Source: Salinimonas chungwhensis DSM 16280 (GTDB taxonomy: Bacteria; Pseudomonadota; Gammaproteobacteria; Enterobacterales; Alteromonadaceae). From it: 64,000 nucleotides of DNA. The position numbers and the translations under genes were made by a program. A model generated the notes under the pieces. The model was not told the origin of the DNA and searched no databases. It saw only the letters and a program-made list of their open reading frames with translations. Location of the stretch: the NCBI RefSeq assembly GCF_000378185.1, contig NZ_KB899382.1, forward strand, positions 62,001 through 126,000, written 5' to 3'. The first letter of the stretch is position 1; every line of letters begins with the position of its first letter. This document shows, piece after piece, positions 38,749-47,858 of the stretch.

Positions 38749-40470
38749 ATGTGGAAAATTAAGATAATGGAAAGGTCAGCCATCGTTCTGCTGCTTGTCT
38801 TTTCCTTTGCTGTTCACGGAATTGAAATATCAACCTCCGACCAATACAAACTGATAAATCATGAGCTTTCTTTATTACTAGATGCACCGGCTGATATGGG
38901 CGTGGAGGAAGCATTTCGAAAATATGAAAATGCTGAGTTTGTGGAAAACCTGAGCGGACGGGTTAGTTTTGGCTTTACTGATAGCGCCATCTGGAGCGTT
39001 TTGCCGGTTACCAACGAACACACTGACACGCAAACCAGGCTCATCAGGATCGATAATGCCTGGCTCGATGAAATTGATCTCTACTATTTTATCTCGGGAC
39101 AGTTAATAAAACACCAATCGCTGGGCGATACCCTGACATTTAAGCAGCGGCAGCTGGACACCCGGATGCCCTCCATATCTTATGCCTTCCCCAAAGGCAC
39201 CACATACGTGCTATTGCGGTTTCGTTCTCAGGATCCGATGACCATTCCGATATACTTTGGTCAGGATAAAGCCGTTACTGCGAAAATCCTGGAAAATGGT
39301 TATTTCTACGGCGCTTTGTACGGGGCCTTATCTATATTACTGATTTACAACATGGTTTTGTATTTTTATCTCAGGGAAACTCGATACCTTTTGTATTCAC
39401 TGTACCTGCTCGCTTTCACTTTATTTAACATTACATATACCGGCCATGGCTTTTGGTGGCTATGGTCACAATGGCCCTTCTTGCAACAGTGGCTGATGCC
39501 CGTGTTGATGTTCTGCTATTTGTTTGCTGGTGTGATGTTTACAATCGAATTTTTGAACGCCCGGGTGTTTTTACCCACACTCTATACATCTAGACGCAAG
39601 ATATATTGCGGGTTACTGGCAATTGCCGCTGTGCTTATAATAAGCGGCAGCCGTTCCTTTGCTGTTATGGTCCAGCTGGCGATATTAACTACTTTGTCAT
39701 TCTGGATGTTGCTCATTGGCTTTTTGGCGTATAAAAATGGTAACCCCCTGGCAAAATTCTTTGTTCCGGCCATTGCCCTGGGCACAGGGGGGGCGACAGT
39801 GTCCAGCCTGGCAACCTGGGGCGTCATTCCTTATTCTCAGTGGGCTTTCAGAGGCATAGAAATTGGAATACTGCTGGAAATGTCGTTGCTGTCTATTTCT
39901 CTTGGCTTTAATTTTAAGCTGGTACAGGAAGCCCGAAAAAGTGCCGAAACTAATGCGCGTTTGGATCCGCTAACCGGACTGTATAATCGTCGGGCATTCT
40001 CCGACTTACTCTATCCGGTTTGGGAGCTGAGCAAAAGAAACAAAACATGCATGACCGTCATGCTTATCGACCTGGATTGGTTCAAACAGATAAACGATGA
40101 ACATGGGCACGCGGCGGGAGATCAGGTGCTGCAGCGTGTCGCGATGGAGCTTAAAAGCAGGCTGAGAGCGTCCGATATTGCCTTGCGATGGGGCGGCGAG
40201 GAGTTTTTAGTGTTTTTGCCAGAGACCGATCTTAAAGAAGCCACTTACCTTGCTGAAGTGTTACGCAAACATATTCAAAGCATACGAGTAGAAAAGCGTA
40301 TCTCTGTCACAATGAGCGTTGGTGTTGCCAGCGCCAAACCCGCTGACTGTAGTCTGGATAATCTGGTTAAGCAGGCCGATGAAGCACTTTATATGGCCAA
40401 ACAAAAAGGCAGAAACCGTGTTTTTGCAAGTGACGTAGCGTCTTCCCCAGGTCCTGTGGGTCAGTTATAG
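38749..40470 (+). CDS. 7TMR-DISM membrane diguanylate cyclase (GGDEF)
   Basis: About 573 residues. After a signal-like hydrophobic start comes a periplasmic 7TMR-DISMED2 domain (about 30-190; SVWSVLPV-like WSVLPVTNEH, IDNAWLDEIDLYYF), then seven membrane spans (7TMR-DISM, about 195-400; YNMVLYFYLRETRYLLYSLYL), then a GGDEF domain with the active-site motif GGEEF (RWGGEEFLVFLPE). It makes cyclic di-GMP from GTP; the DISM part probably senses a small ligand such as a sugar. The open frame reaches back to 38596, but the earlier residues look non-coding and the ATG at 38749 (or at 38767) gives a clean N terminus. Confidence 0.88.
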   Translation: MWKIKIMERSAIVLLLVFSFAVHGIEISTSDQYKLINHELSLLLDAPADMGVEEAFRKYENAEFVENLSGRVSFGFTDSAIWSVLPVTNEHTDTQTRLIRIDNAWLDEIDLYYFISGQLIKHQSLGDTLTFKQRQLDTRMPSISYAFPKGTTYVLLRFRSQDPMTIPIYFGQDKAVTAKILENGYFYGALYGALSILLIYNMVLYFYLRETRYLLYSLYLLAFTLFNITYTGHGFWWLWSQWPFLQQWLMPVLMFCYLFAGVMFTIEFLNARVFLPTLYTSRRKIYCGLLAIAAVLIISGSRSFAVMVQLAILTTLSFWMLLIGFLAYKNGNPLAKFFVPAIALGTGGATVSSLATWGVIPYSQWAFRGIEIGILLEMSLLSISLGFNFKLVQEARKSAETNARLDPLTGLYNRRAFSDLLYPVWELSKRNKTCMTVMLIDLDWFKQINDEHGHAAGDQVLQRVAMELKSRLRASDIALRWGGEEFLVFLPETDLKEATYLAEVLRKHIQSIRVEKRISVTMSVGVASAKPADCSLDNLVKQADEALYMAKQKGRNRVFASDVASSPGPVGQL

Positions 40471-40677
40471 TCTACATTTTCAAACGGTAAATCTTCCGAA
40501 ACGATTTTGTTAAAAGCAGACAGCTTAACAGGGCGAAGCGGTATTTAGAGGGCTATTCAAGCATCAGAATTATTATATGCAGCCTGAGACTCTGTAGTTT
40601 GAGTGTTTGCTTTGTGCAGGCCCTGCTTTTATAGTCACGCCAATATTCATCGGTGAAACTAAAAAAGGTGTGAGCAA

Positions 40678-41145
40678 ATGCAGCAAGAGACAGCGACTGT
40701 GAATGACGCCAAGGCGTCGACCCCAGCATTTATCGCCAGTCTTGAACATTTTGCCGGGAAATGGCGTCTTAACCGCGAAATCACATCAGGGTCAGGGGAT
40801 GCGTTTGTCTTTGCCGGGCGGGCAAACTTTACCTGGCAACAGTCAGGATTAGAGTACAACGAATCTGGTGAGGTTACTTTACCCAACAACAAAACCATGC
40901 AGTCGGAACGCACCTATTTCTGGCGACAGGGGCCGGCTAACCAGCTGGAGGTATATTTCGACGACCAGCGCTATTTTCACAGTTTCTCAGGAACGACACC
41001 TTATGCCGAACATCTTTGTGGTGATGACCATTATAAGGTGCGCTATACCTTCGGACGATGGCCGTTTTGGACATCGGTGTGGCAGGTCTCAGGGCCCAGA
41101 AAAGACTATACAATGGTAAGCCGCTATCAGCCATTTAGCGATTAA
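40678..41145 (+). CDS. DUF6314 family protein
   Basis: A 155-residue cytoplasmic protein. It opens with HFAGKWRLNREI, continues with RTYFWRQG and FDDQRYFHSF, and contains HLCGDDHYKVRY and VSGPRKDYTMVSRY, the pattern I associate with DUF6314, small calycin-like beta-barrel proteins. The function is unknown; a small-ligand role is inferred from the fold only. AAGGTGTGAG precedes the ATG. It is a single gene, convergent with the EamA permease. Confidence 0.75.
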   Translation: MQQETATVNDAKASTPAFIASLEHFAGKWRLNREITSGSGDAFVFAGRANFTWQQSGLEYNESGEVTLPNNKTMQSERTYFWRQGPANQLEVYFDDQRYFHSFSGTTPYAEHLCGDDHYKVRYTFGRWPFWTSVWQVSGPRKDYTMVSRYQPFSD

Positions 41146-41181
41146 CAGCATTATCATCAACTATCAGCAGTCAACGCGTAA

Positions 41182-42054
41182 CTAGTTAACAGGCTGTGCC
41201 CGTGTTCGTTTGCTGTGGTGGTGGGATAACCACAATGCCGCGGCAATAATAGCGCCACCCAGCGTCAGCCTGCTTAAATCAACATCTTTGTGCCAGAGCA
41301 CCAGGTTTACAAATAATCCGGCGGGAATAAGTGCATTATTCATAATTGCCAGTGTGCCAGCTGATACTTTCAGTGCGCCCTGGTTCCAAAAGTAGTAACC
41401 AAGACCTGAAGCGACAACACCCAGCCATAGAAGTATGCCCCACTGCATGGATGTAGCGGGAAGCTGGTTAGAGTCACCGAAAATGAAAAAACCGGGTAGC
41501 GCGACTGCCAGGGCGCCCAAATAGAACCAGCCGAAAATGTGATAGTGCGGTATCGATGAAGCAAAGGTCGATATCAGTTTTCGGTAACCAACCTGACCTA
41601 GCGCAAAACAAAGATTAGCCCCCTGAACGATAAAAAAGCCTGCCCAAAAGTCTGTACTAATTCCCTCAAAGCGAATTACTGCTGCACCTGCCATAGCAAT
41701 ACATGCGCACAATACATGAAAAGGCGTAAATCGTTTGAACAGGGCATCATTGAGCAAAGCAACATAGAGAGGCGTAATTATCGTAAACAGCAGTACTTCA
41801 GGTACTGATAAATATAAAAACGAATGATAGAAAAAGATATACATCACGCCTAACTGTATTGCACCTAAGCCGGCGAGAAGAAGTTTCTGGGCGCCCGAGA
41901 GCACGCTAAGTTTTAAAAACGGCAGAAAGACCAGCGCAGCAAGTAAAACGCGGGTCAGAACAGCAAAGTAGCTGTCAACGCTGCCTGCCAGATACTCACC
42001 AATCAGCGAAAATGAAAACGCCCATAATATGGTCACGGCTACCAGTTGAATCAC
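41182..42054 (-). CDS. EamA/DMT-family permease
   Basis: A 290-residue protein with about 10 membrane spans in two halves, each an EamA domain: first half WAFSFSLIGEYLAGSVDSYFA, second half around FFIVQGANLCFALGQVGYR. Drug/metabolite exporters of this group move amino acids, purines or other small metabolites; the substrate cannot be assigned. It has a run of 440 bp of non-coding sequence upstream. Confidence 0.85.
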   Translation of the reverse strand: MIQLVAVTILWAFSFSLIGEYLAGSVDSYFAVLTRVLLAALVFLPFLKLSVLSGAQKLLLAGLGAIQLGVMYIFFYHSFLYLSVPEVLLFTIITPLYVALLNDALFKRFTPFHVLCACIAMAGAAVIRFEGISTDFWAGFFIVQGANLCFALGQVGYRKLISTFASSIPHYHIFGWFYLGALAVALPGFFIFGDSNQLPATSMQWGILLWLGVVASGLGYYFWNQGALKVSAGTLAIMNNALIPAGLFVNLVLWHKDVDLSRLTLGGAIIAAALWLSHHHSKRTRAQPVN

Positions 42055-42496
42055 GCGTCACTCTCCTCAATATCAGATGCGCAGTAACCTATTGCATTTG
42101 AGATGGTGAAGCAACTATAACGGCAGTGTCCACTTCGCCTAATTAGCAAGTAGCTAATATACAGCTGCCTCAAACAGCTCCCATCTGTGGTCCGGTAGTG
42201 CTTGATGCGGGGGGTGTCTGCTGCGTTTTAGTCTGGATGTAAGCGTTACAGAAATCGCCCACCCTGGCTTTTAGGGTGAGTGTCTATCCGTTAACCATGA
42301 ATCTGTAATTGCAAACTGGTCGGTATATCCACTGCATTAGCAACGTCAGCCCAGAGTGAGTTTTTAAAACTGCGTGTTATTTGCGTGTTTAAAATGTTAA
42401 TTTAATGTAAAGTTGCCTGGTGTGTTATCGCTGTTAACGAAGTATTTTGTCGCTTTTGGCTTGTCGTACCTGGATTTATTGATAAGGAAACTATTA
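42055..42496. other. Divergent intergenic region with a TGTAA-N3-TTACA inverted repeat
   Basis: About 440 bp between the permease and acylase genes. Positions 42238-42250 read TGTAAGCGTTACA, a perfect 5-bp inverted repeat around a 3-nt centre. A CACCCT/AGGGTG hairpin follows near 42260-42280. The first could be an operator; neither has a known partner here. Confidence 0.35.
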
Positions 42497-45049
42497 ATGA
42501 CACTCACTAAAAGTACCAATCCTACACGGACTTTACTCGCACTTTCCATTGCCGCCTGTCTGGTAGGGTGTGGTGACAACGAAAGCGACGCTTCAGATGA
42601 ACAGGGCGGGGAGCCACCACCATCTCCACCTGTAGTAAGCGAACCAGTGCCTGCTTTTGCCAGCGATGGTTTGTTAAACGCCGATATCACATGGACCACC
42701 TATGGTGTACCTCATGTTAAAGCCGATAACCTTGAAAGTATGGCTTATGGTGTAGGCTACGCATTTGCCAGAGACAACATGTGTGTCCTTGCTGATCAAA
42801 TACTGAAATATAATTCTGAACGAGCAAAGTATTTTGGACCCGACCTCGTGCCGGGCAGTGGTGACTCAGAGCATCTTATTAACGACTTCGGGTTTCTTAC
42901 TCTGGGTATTCGTGAGTTGGCCGAAGATAATTTGTCGAGCCTTTCCGATAATTCGCGAGCCATGTTTCAGGGGTACACGGCAGGCTACAACCGCTATTTA
43001 GATGAAACTCCAGTGGAAGATCAGGATCAAAGTTGTGCAGGACAACCGTGGGTTCAACCTATCGATAGTGTCGATTTGCTGACTTATTCTTTAGGTGTTG
43101 CTCTATTGCCTGGCGCAGCTAACTTTTTAGGCCCCATGTTCCTGGCGGCGCCGGAAGGCGAAAATTATCTGCCAACCCCCGCGTCTGCTCCAGCAGGTCA
43201 AACTGCATCTGCAAAAACGGTATCAAGTACGCCAAAGACGACGTTAAATATGACACCAACCATTACCCTGCCAGAAAGAAACCCACAGGAAATGGGGTCA
43301 AACGGATGGGGATTGGGAAGCGATAAAACTACCAACGGGAAGGGCATGGTATTAGGTAATCCACACTTTCCTCACACAGGTAACTTACGCTTTTGGAACT
43401 TCCATGTGCAAATTCCAGGTTATTTGAACGTGACGGGTAGCTCATTACTGGGCTTACCTGGTGCAGTAAATATTGGATTTAATGAAAATGTCGCCTGGAC
43501 CCACACCTTTTCAACAGCCGAGCATTTTGTAGTGTATCAATTAAGCCTGGATGCAGATGATGCATCGGGAATGAGCCATATAGTAGACGGCCAGAAAGAA
43601 ACAATTAGTGAAAAACAACTACAAATAGAAGTCGCGGTAGGCGAGGGACAAACTATAGCACTCAATAAAACAGCCTATTACACCAATTATGGGCCAATGA
43701 TAGAAATACCGGGTAGTTTTGGGTGGGATAATGAAAGCGCGTTTGCCATTAAAGATGCGAACTTACCGAATTTTGATGTAGTCGATCACTGGCTGGCGAT
43801 GAACATGGCGGCGTCTATGGACGAGTTCAAACAAGCATTTAAAGATTATGACGGCGTAATCTTTAATAATACAATGGCGGCCTCAAGCGATGGCCAGGTT
43901 TTTTATATCGACGACTCTACCGTACCAAACCTTTCAGAAACGGCTATCAATGAACTAACTACCAACCCGAGGCTCATTCAAACCAAAGCTGCGGCAGGCT
44001 TTACCGTACTGCCCGGCCTTAGCGCAGAATTTGATTTTGACGGACCTGTTCCATACGAAGAAGCCCCAAAATACGAGGGTGCCGATTCGGTACAAAACTC
44101 AAATGATAGCTTTTGGCTAACAAACTTATCTTCACCAATAACCGGCGTGAATCCGCTATACGGAGATACTCAAAATCAACAATCACTGCGCTCAAGAATG
44201 GGGCAGAAATTTATTGAGACTGAAGCAGGGAGTGATGGGACTTTTACCCCCGAAGAGGTAGAAGACCTATTGTTAAATAACCGCAGTTACCTTGCCGAAG
44301 ATATTTTGCCCAGTCTTTTACAATTGTGCGCCGAGCAAGGCAGCACCCCGGTAAACGTTGATGGCGAAGACGTCGATATTTCCGATGCATGTGATGCCCT
44401 TGCCGCGTGGGACAGTACGATGAACACATCAAGTGTTGGTGCGCACGTGTTTAGAGAGTTTGCCTTTCAATTTGATAAAGCGCCTCAATGGGAAGTACCC
44501 TTCTCTGCGGATGCCCCGGTCACAACACCGACGGGCTTAGTTCAAAATGAAATCACGTTGCAGCAATTAGCCAAAGCGGTTCAGGTGATTGAACAAGCTG
44601 GCGTTGCTTTTGATGCCACTTTAGGTGAGGTTCAGTTTGTAGAGCGTAGCTTGCCGGATGGTACGGCGTCGGGTGAAAAACTACCCTGGGGTGGTGCACA
44701 CAACATTGAAGGGGGATTCAATGTGTTTGATAGCATCAGAGGCCGCGATGAAACCCTGCTTCCAAGACATCGTTATGAGCCGGTAAACAACGATACCATT
44801 ATGAGTGCAGAGGCTAATGGCTACCACATCAATTATGGAACCAGTTGGGCAATGGTGATTAGTTTTACTGATGACGGTCCACAAGGACGCGGAATATTGA
44901 CATATTCACAATCTCGTCAATTTGGAAGTGAACACTTCTTAGATCAAACTCGATTGTACTCTGAGCAACCCACACTACGAGATATTTACTTCACAGATGA
45001 AGATATTGAAGCAAATACAATTGAGAAAATGACTCTGTCGTCAGAATAA
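42497..45049 (+). CDS. Penicillin-acylase-family lipoprotein (Ntn-hydrolase)
   Basis: About 850 residues. A lipoprotein signal ends in LVGC. The gene encodes an Ntn-hydrolase of the penicillin G acylase/AHL acylase family, made as a precursor and cut into alpha and beta chains. The alpha chain carries TTYGVPHVKA and ARDNMCVLADQI; the cleavage site and nucleophile are in MGSNGWGLG (Ser268 from this start, codon at 43298), followed by GNPHFPHTG and the beta-chain GLPGAVNIGFNENVAWTHTFST. Substrates are amides with an acyl side chain, including N-acyl-homoserine lactones or cyclic lipopeptides. The ATG at 42497 has AAGGAAA in front; the open frame before it is not a signal. Confidence 0.9.
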   Translation: MTLTKSTNPTRTLLALSIAACLVGCGDNESDASDEQGGEPPPSPPVVSEPVPAFASDGLLNADITWTTYGVPHVKADNLESMAYGVGYAFARDNMCVLADQILKYNSERAKYFGPDLVPGSGDSEHLINDFGFLTLGIRELAEDNLSSLSDNSRAMFQGYTAGYNRYLDETPVEDQDQSCAGQPWVQPIDSVDLLTYSLGVALLPGAANFLGPMFLAAPEGENYLPTPASAPAGQTASAKTVSSTPKTTLNMTPTITLPERNPQEMGSNGWGLGSDKTTNGKGMVLGNPHFPHTGNLRFWNFHVQIPGYLNVTGSSLLGLPGAVNIGFNENVAWTHTFSTAEHFVVYQLSLDADDASGMSHIVDGQKETISEKQLQIEVAVGEGQTIALNKTAYYTNYGPMIEIPGSFGWDNESAFAIKDANLPNFDVVDHWLAMNMAASMDEFKQAFKDYDGVIFNNTMAASSDGQVFYIDDSTVPNLSETAINELTTNPRLIQTKAAAGFTVLPGLSAEFDFDGPVPYEEAPKYEGADSVQNSNDSFWLTNLSSPITGVNPLYGDTQNQQSLRSRMGQKFIETEAGSDGTFTPEEVEDLLLNNRSYLAEDILPSLLQLCAEQGSTPVNVDGEDVDISDACDALAAWDSTMNTSSVGAHVFREFAFQFDKAPQWEVPFSADAPVTTPTGLVQNEITLQQLAKAVQVIEQAGVAFDATLGEVQFVERSLPDGTASGEKLPWGGAHNIEGGFNVFDSIRGRDETLLPRHRYEPVNNDTIMSAEANGYHINYGTSWAMVISFTDDGPQGRGILTYSQSRQFGSEHFLDQTRLYSEQPTLRDIYFTDEDIEANTIEKMTLSSE

Positions 45050-45822
45050 GGGGCCATTCCCCCTTAACTGGGACAAGCTTAATTTAAGTTGTCAGCGATG
45101 ATTAATGTAGAGGCGACAATAAAAAATTGACGGTTTACTGAAGCTCACATCATTGTTGTATTTCAGTAAACGCTTTGGAGCGATGTTTGAAGTGGATAGG
45201 GGAACACGGGCGTATATGGATACCTCATTGCCAGCTGAACGCAAAGTGCGCGTAATTGAGCGACCCAGAGCAAAAAGGGTCTGTGGGCCGCTTTAGCGGC
45301 TCACTCGGCGATGAGTTTTTAATGGCTATTGTTCGAAAATATCTATCGCGTAAGAAGGTTGATGTGAAGCTGGATCGCCTCGACCCAGGAGTCTATGGAA
45401 GCTTCGGTGATATACCTTGCACAGCGTACTGAGCAAATGTGGAAAACTCCAGTTTAGACTGTGCTATCAAAGGGAAGTGGGCACGTGGACTAAACAAAAA
45501 GTTTACCCACTTGCTACATAAGAATATCTGGACAGGCTCAAATTTACGCTCGGTAATGAAGAAAAAATTGCTGACGCTCAACGTGCCTCTAACCTTCAGC
45601 CATAGAAATTACGCCCGCCGGACCTTGTTCTCGATGAACTATGTGATGCAGCTGAATGTAGGATTTGAATCCGTAATTCGTTGGGAAGTGAATGGGTTCA
45701 GCATGGCTAGAATAATGGCTGACTTTAATCATAGAGTTGGCTCAAATTAGGTAGTGAACATCTAAAAATATAATAATAATCTAATTGAAAATAGCGAGGT
45801 GTGAGCAATAGGCTACGTACGT
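45050..45822. other. Gene-poor region, about 770 bp
   Basis: Only short frames occur (for example 45183-45296 and 45322-45429), none with a convincing family or ribosome binding site. A perfect 10-bp inverted repeat GTTTACTGAA/TTCAGTAAAC lies at 45133-45171. The stretch could be the remains of a deleted gene. Confidence 0.5.
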
Positions 45823-46857
45823 TTAGTCATTGGCGGAAACTGGCGTTTTATGCTTCTGACACCGCGCAAGGGCACGCAGCGCTACACTGCAAAAAAGACC
45901 GGTAATCAGGCTTGCCAGATGGCCGGTGGTGGCGGCGTTTTCATTTATGAATTCGCTATATATTAGCCCGGTTGCTATCACTATACACAGGGAGGCACAG
46001 AAGCCCCTAGGGAAGAGCGGGCGAAAAAAACAGTTAAATCCGATTAAAAAACCGCAAAGAGTATAAATACCGAATGATATGCCGCCACAACTACTCAATT
46101 CATGGGCACCCCATAAGTATTGAAAAAAAGCGCCGGAAATATTACCTGCAACAAAGATAAATATGCTCGCATATCCGGTAAGGGCTATACATAAAGGGCC
46201 GATTATTGCTAAAAAGAACACATTAGCCAAAAAGTGAAAAAACGAATAATGTAAAAAAGCGCCCGTGGCCAGCCGCCAGTATTCACCTTCATCTACATTT
46301 TCGTACATAACACCATATAAATAAAAGGCTGTACTGTTGTTACCAGAATAGCCTTCTAGTCCTCGTTGCAATAAGAAAAAAAGAATAGGAATGATCGCAC
46401 AATACAAAACCGATCTCCGTGCTTTGTTATCGTTGAAAAACCAGTAATAAAATAGCCCTCGCTCCTTTAATTGGCGGATTTTTCTCATGCCATGTTTGTA
46501 TTCATTAATGTATAACAGTGACAAAAGTAGAAAAATAAAAGACCAGGATAAAGCGATGCGACTAAACTCATAGTAAACGTTGAAAACCATAAAGAGCGTG
46601 AAAAATAATATATTCCCGAAAATCATAAAAAAGTATTTTTTTCTTAGCTTTTCAAGTATAGGTTGCTGATAGCAAGTACAGTAAATAGGAGGGACTTTCC
46701 GACGATATTGCGCTGAGTCGATGACAATATTTTGTTGCGGTTGCCATTGCTTATACATTTCGCAATTATCAGAGATTTCTAAACCTGAATTATAGACATG
46801 ATCGCATTTTTCTTTTAATGGAAAAATATTATGTAAAAGCCAGGGGGGTCTTTTCAT
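45823..46857 (-). CDS. Rhomboid-family intramembrane serine protease
   Basis: A 344-residue membrane protein. Residues about 1-70 are cytoplasmic, with a Cys-rich patch (YCTCYQQP near 59-66, and two more Cys before it) that could bind metal. Two early spans (about 78-120) are followed by the rhomboid core: TM2 motif with His203, His208 and Asn212 (HYSFFHFLAN), nucleophile Ser261 in GGISFG and catalytic His313 (TTGHLAS). WRLATGAFLH also matches. It should cut helix-destabilised transmembrane segments. It starts 51 bp after the stop of a small double-glycine peptide gene on the same strand, so its partner may be that peptide (immunity, maturation or unrelated). Confidence 0.88.
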   Translation of the reverse strand: MKRPPWLLHNIFPLKEKCDHVYNSGLEISDNCEMYKQWQPQQNIVIDSAQYRRKVPPIYCTCYQQPILEKLRKKYFFMIFGNILFFTLFMVFNVYYEFSRIALSWSFIFLLLSLLYINEYKHGMRKIRQLKERGLFYYWFFNDNKARRSVLYCAIIPILFFLLQRGLEGYSGNNSTAFYLYGVMYENVDEGEYWRLATGAFLHYSFFHFLANVFFLAIIGPLCIALTGYASIFIFVAGNISGAFFQYLWGAHELSSCGGISFGIYTLCGFLIGFNCFFRPLFPRGFCASLCIVIATGLIYSEFINENAATTGHLASLITGLFCSVALRALARCQKHKTPVSAND

Positions 46858-46908
46858 TTCACCCGATAACCTAAATACATGAGCGAACAGAGCCCAGCTA
46901 AGCGGGCT

Positions 46909-47097
46909 TTATCTGAGGTTGTAATCAGCGATGAGCTGCGACAGAGCGAGCCCTCCGGCTGCACCTATTGCAATACCACCAGTTATTATGCCAATTGGTG
47001 TGAAGAGTGAACCAAACCCGACCACAGCCATTACAGCCCCCGCACCCTCGTAACCGCTGATGCCTCCTCCTACACCTGCAGTTTCGTTTTCGTTCAA
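46909..47097 (-). CDS. Double-glycine-leader peptide precursor (bacteriocin/microcin-like), odd start
   Basis: A small hydrophobic, Gly/Ala-rich precursor. The leader ends VGGG, with Leu at -12, Glu at -8, Val at -4 and Gly at -2/-1, the class II bacteriocin/microcin pattern recognised by C39 peptidases. The core (about 50 residues, from ISGYEGAGAV) is uncharged and Gly-rich, with a membrane-active look. The only in-frame start is TTG at 47097, which is really the -12 Leu. A well-spaced AAGGAAG and ATG lie just upstream (47103-47105) but one base out of frame, so a frameshift near 47098-47100 or a non-standard start is likely. The rhomboid gene follows at 51 bp. Confidence 0.62.
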   Translation of the reverse strand: MNENETAGVGGGISGYEGAGAVMAVVGFGSLFTPIGIITGGIAIGAAGGLALSQLIADYNLR

Positions 47098-47279
47098 CTT
47101 TGCATGCTCTTACTTCCTTGTTTAAGAATTAAATGTTTTGTGAGCCAGTAAATTATTGGTTTACAAAAGGCGAATAGCTAAGCCTTCTGTTGTAATAGAT
47201 TAATAATAGACTTCCTATCTGTAAACGGCCGTAAGTTCAGTTTCGAGAGGGTTGCTTAGCGAGGTACTAAACAACGTGA

Positions 47280-47858
47280 TTAGACTGCCTTTTGCAAAAT
47301 CGTAGCGCCAGTGGATTTCTCAATCTCTTTGCGTATCCTTGCTTCGGCAAGCTCTGGTGCTTCCACAGTCAAATAAATGTCGCGCACAGGTTCAACTATC
47401 ATGGCCATCATGGTCAGCCAGTTTACTGAACGATGAAAGGTGAGTTTGAGATTGGCCGTATCACCACGTCCAATTGTAACAGCATCTTCGAGGGCATCCT
47501 TCGCCCAGCGCCCCGACTCAACATGCGATATTTCGGCAAGGGGCGCGCACAGCATATTGAAAAAGGTGGCATTTATCATTAACTGGCCGTGACTTATATA
47601 TATAGAATAGTGACGGCTTACCCTGTGACTGGCAATAAGTGAAACACTGCTCCAGCACAGTACTGTTGTAACGATTACAGCAGCAATCTCACTTAGCGGT
47701 ACAATCAGGTAATAGCTCACCCCCGTAAGGGTTATAAGCAGAGCAAGTAAAAGAGAAATATGCCAGCGCGTTCCACTAAGAAGCATCAACGTTGCAACAG
47801 CGGGCGGGTGATTTTTTCGAAAGCCGGGGGATAGCGTAATACCAACTGGCAGGCTCAC
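47280..47858 (-). CDS. Membrane protein of unknown function, two spans and PH-like tail
   Basis: About 192 residues, with two hydrophobic spans near the N terminus (about 32-75) and a soluble C-terminal half rich in strands (SRHYSIYISHGQLMINATFF, ISHVESGRWAKDALEDA), which resembles a bacterial PH-like domain. I do not recognise the family. The start is GTG at 47858 and it overlaps the preceding gene by 83 bp in another frame. An in-frame stop lies just upstream. Either this is a second gene with translational coupling or the two are parts of one gene split by a frameshift. A start at 47786 would shrink the overlap but lacks a ribosome site. Confidence 0.55.
   Translation of the reverse strand: MSLPVGITLSPGFRKNHPPAVATLMLLSGTRWHISLLLALLITLTGVSYYLIVPLSEIAAVIVTTVLCWSSVSLIASHRVSRHYSIYISHGQLMINATFFNMLCAPLAEISHVESGRWAKDALEDAVTIGRGDTANLKLTFHRSVNWLTMMAMIVEPVRDIYLTVEAPELAEARIRKEIEKSTGATILQKAV

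Noticed and set aside
45133..45171. Perfect 10-bp inverted repeat GTTTACTGAA/TTCAGTAAAC as a possible insertion-sequence end.
   Set aside because: The spacing of 19 bp is that of a hairpin, and no transposase remnant was found nearby.
45439..45750. A 103-codon frame in the gene-poor stretch after the acylase.
   Set aside because: No ribosome site and no recognisable motif; it could be a relic but there is nothing to identify it.
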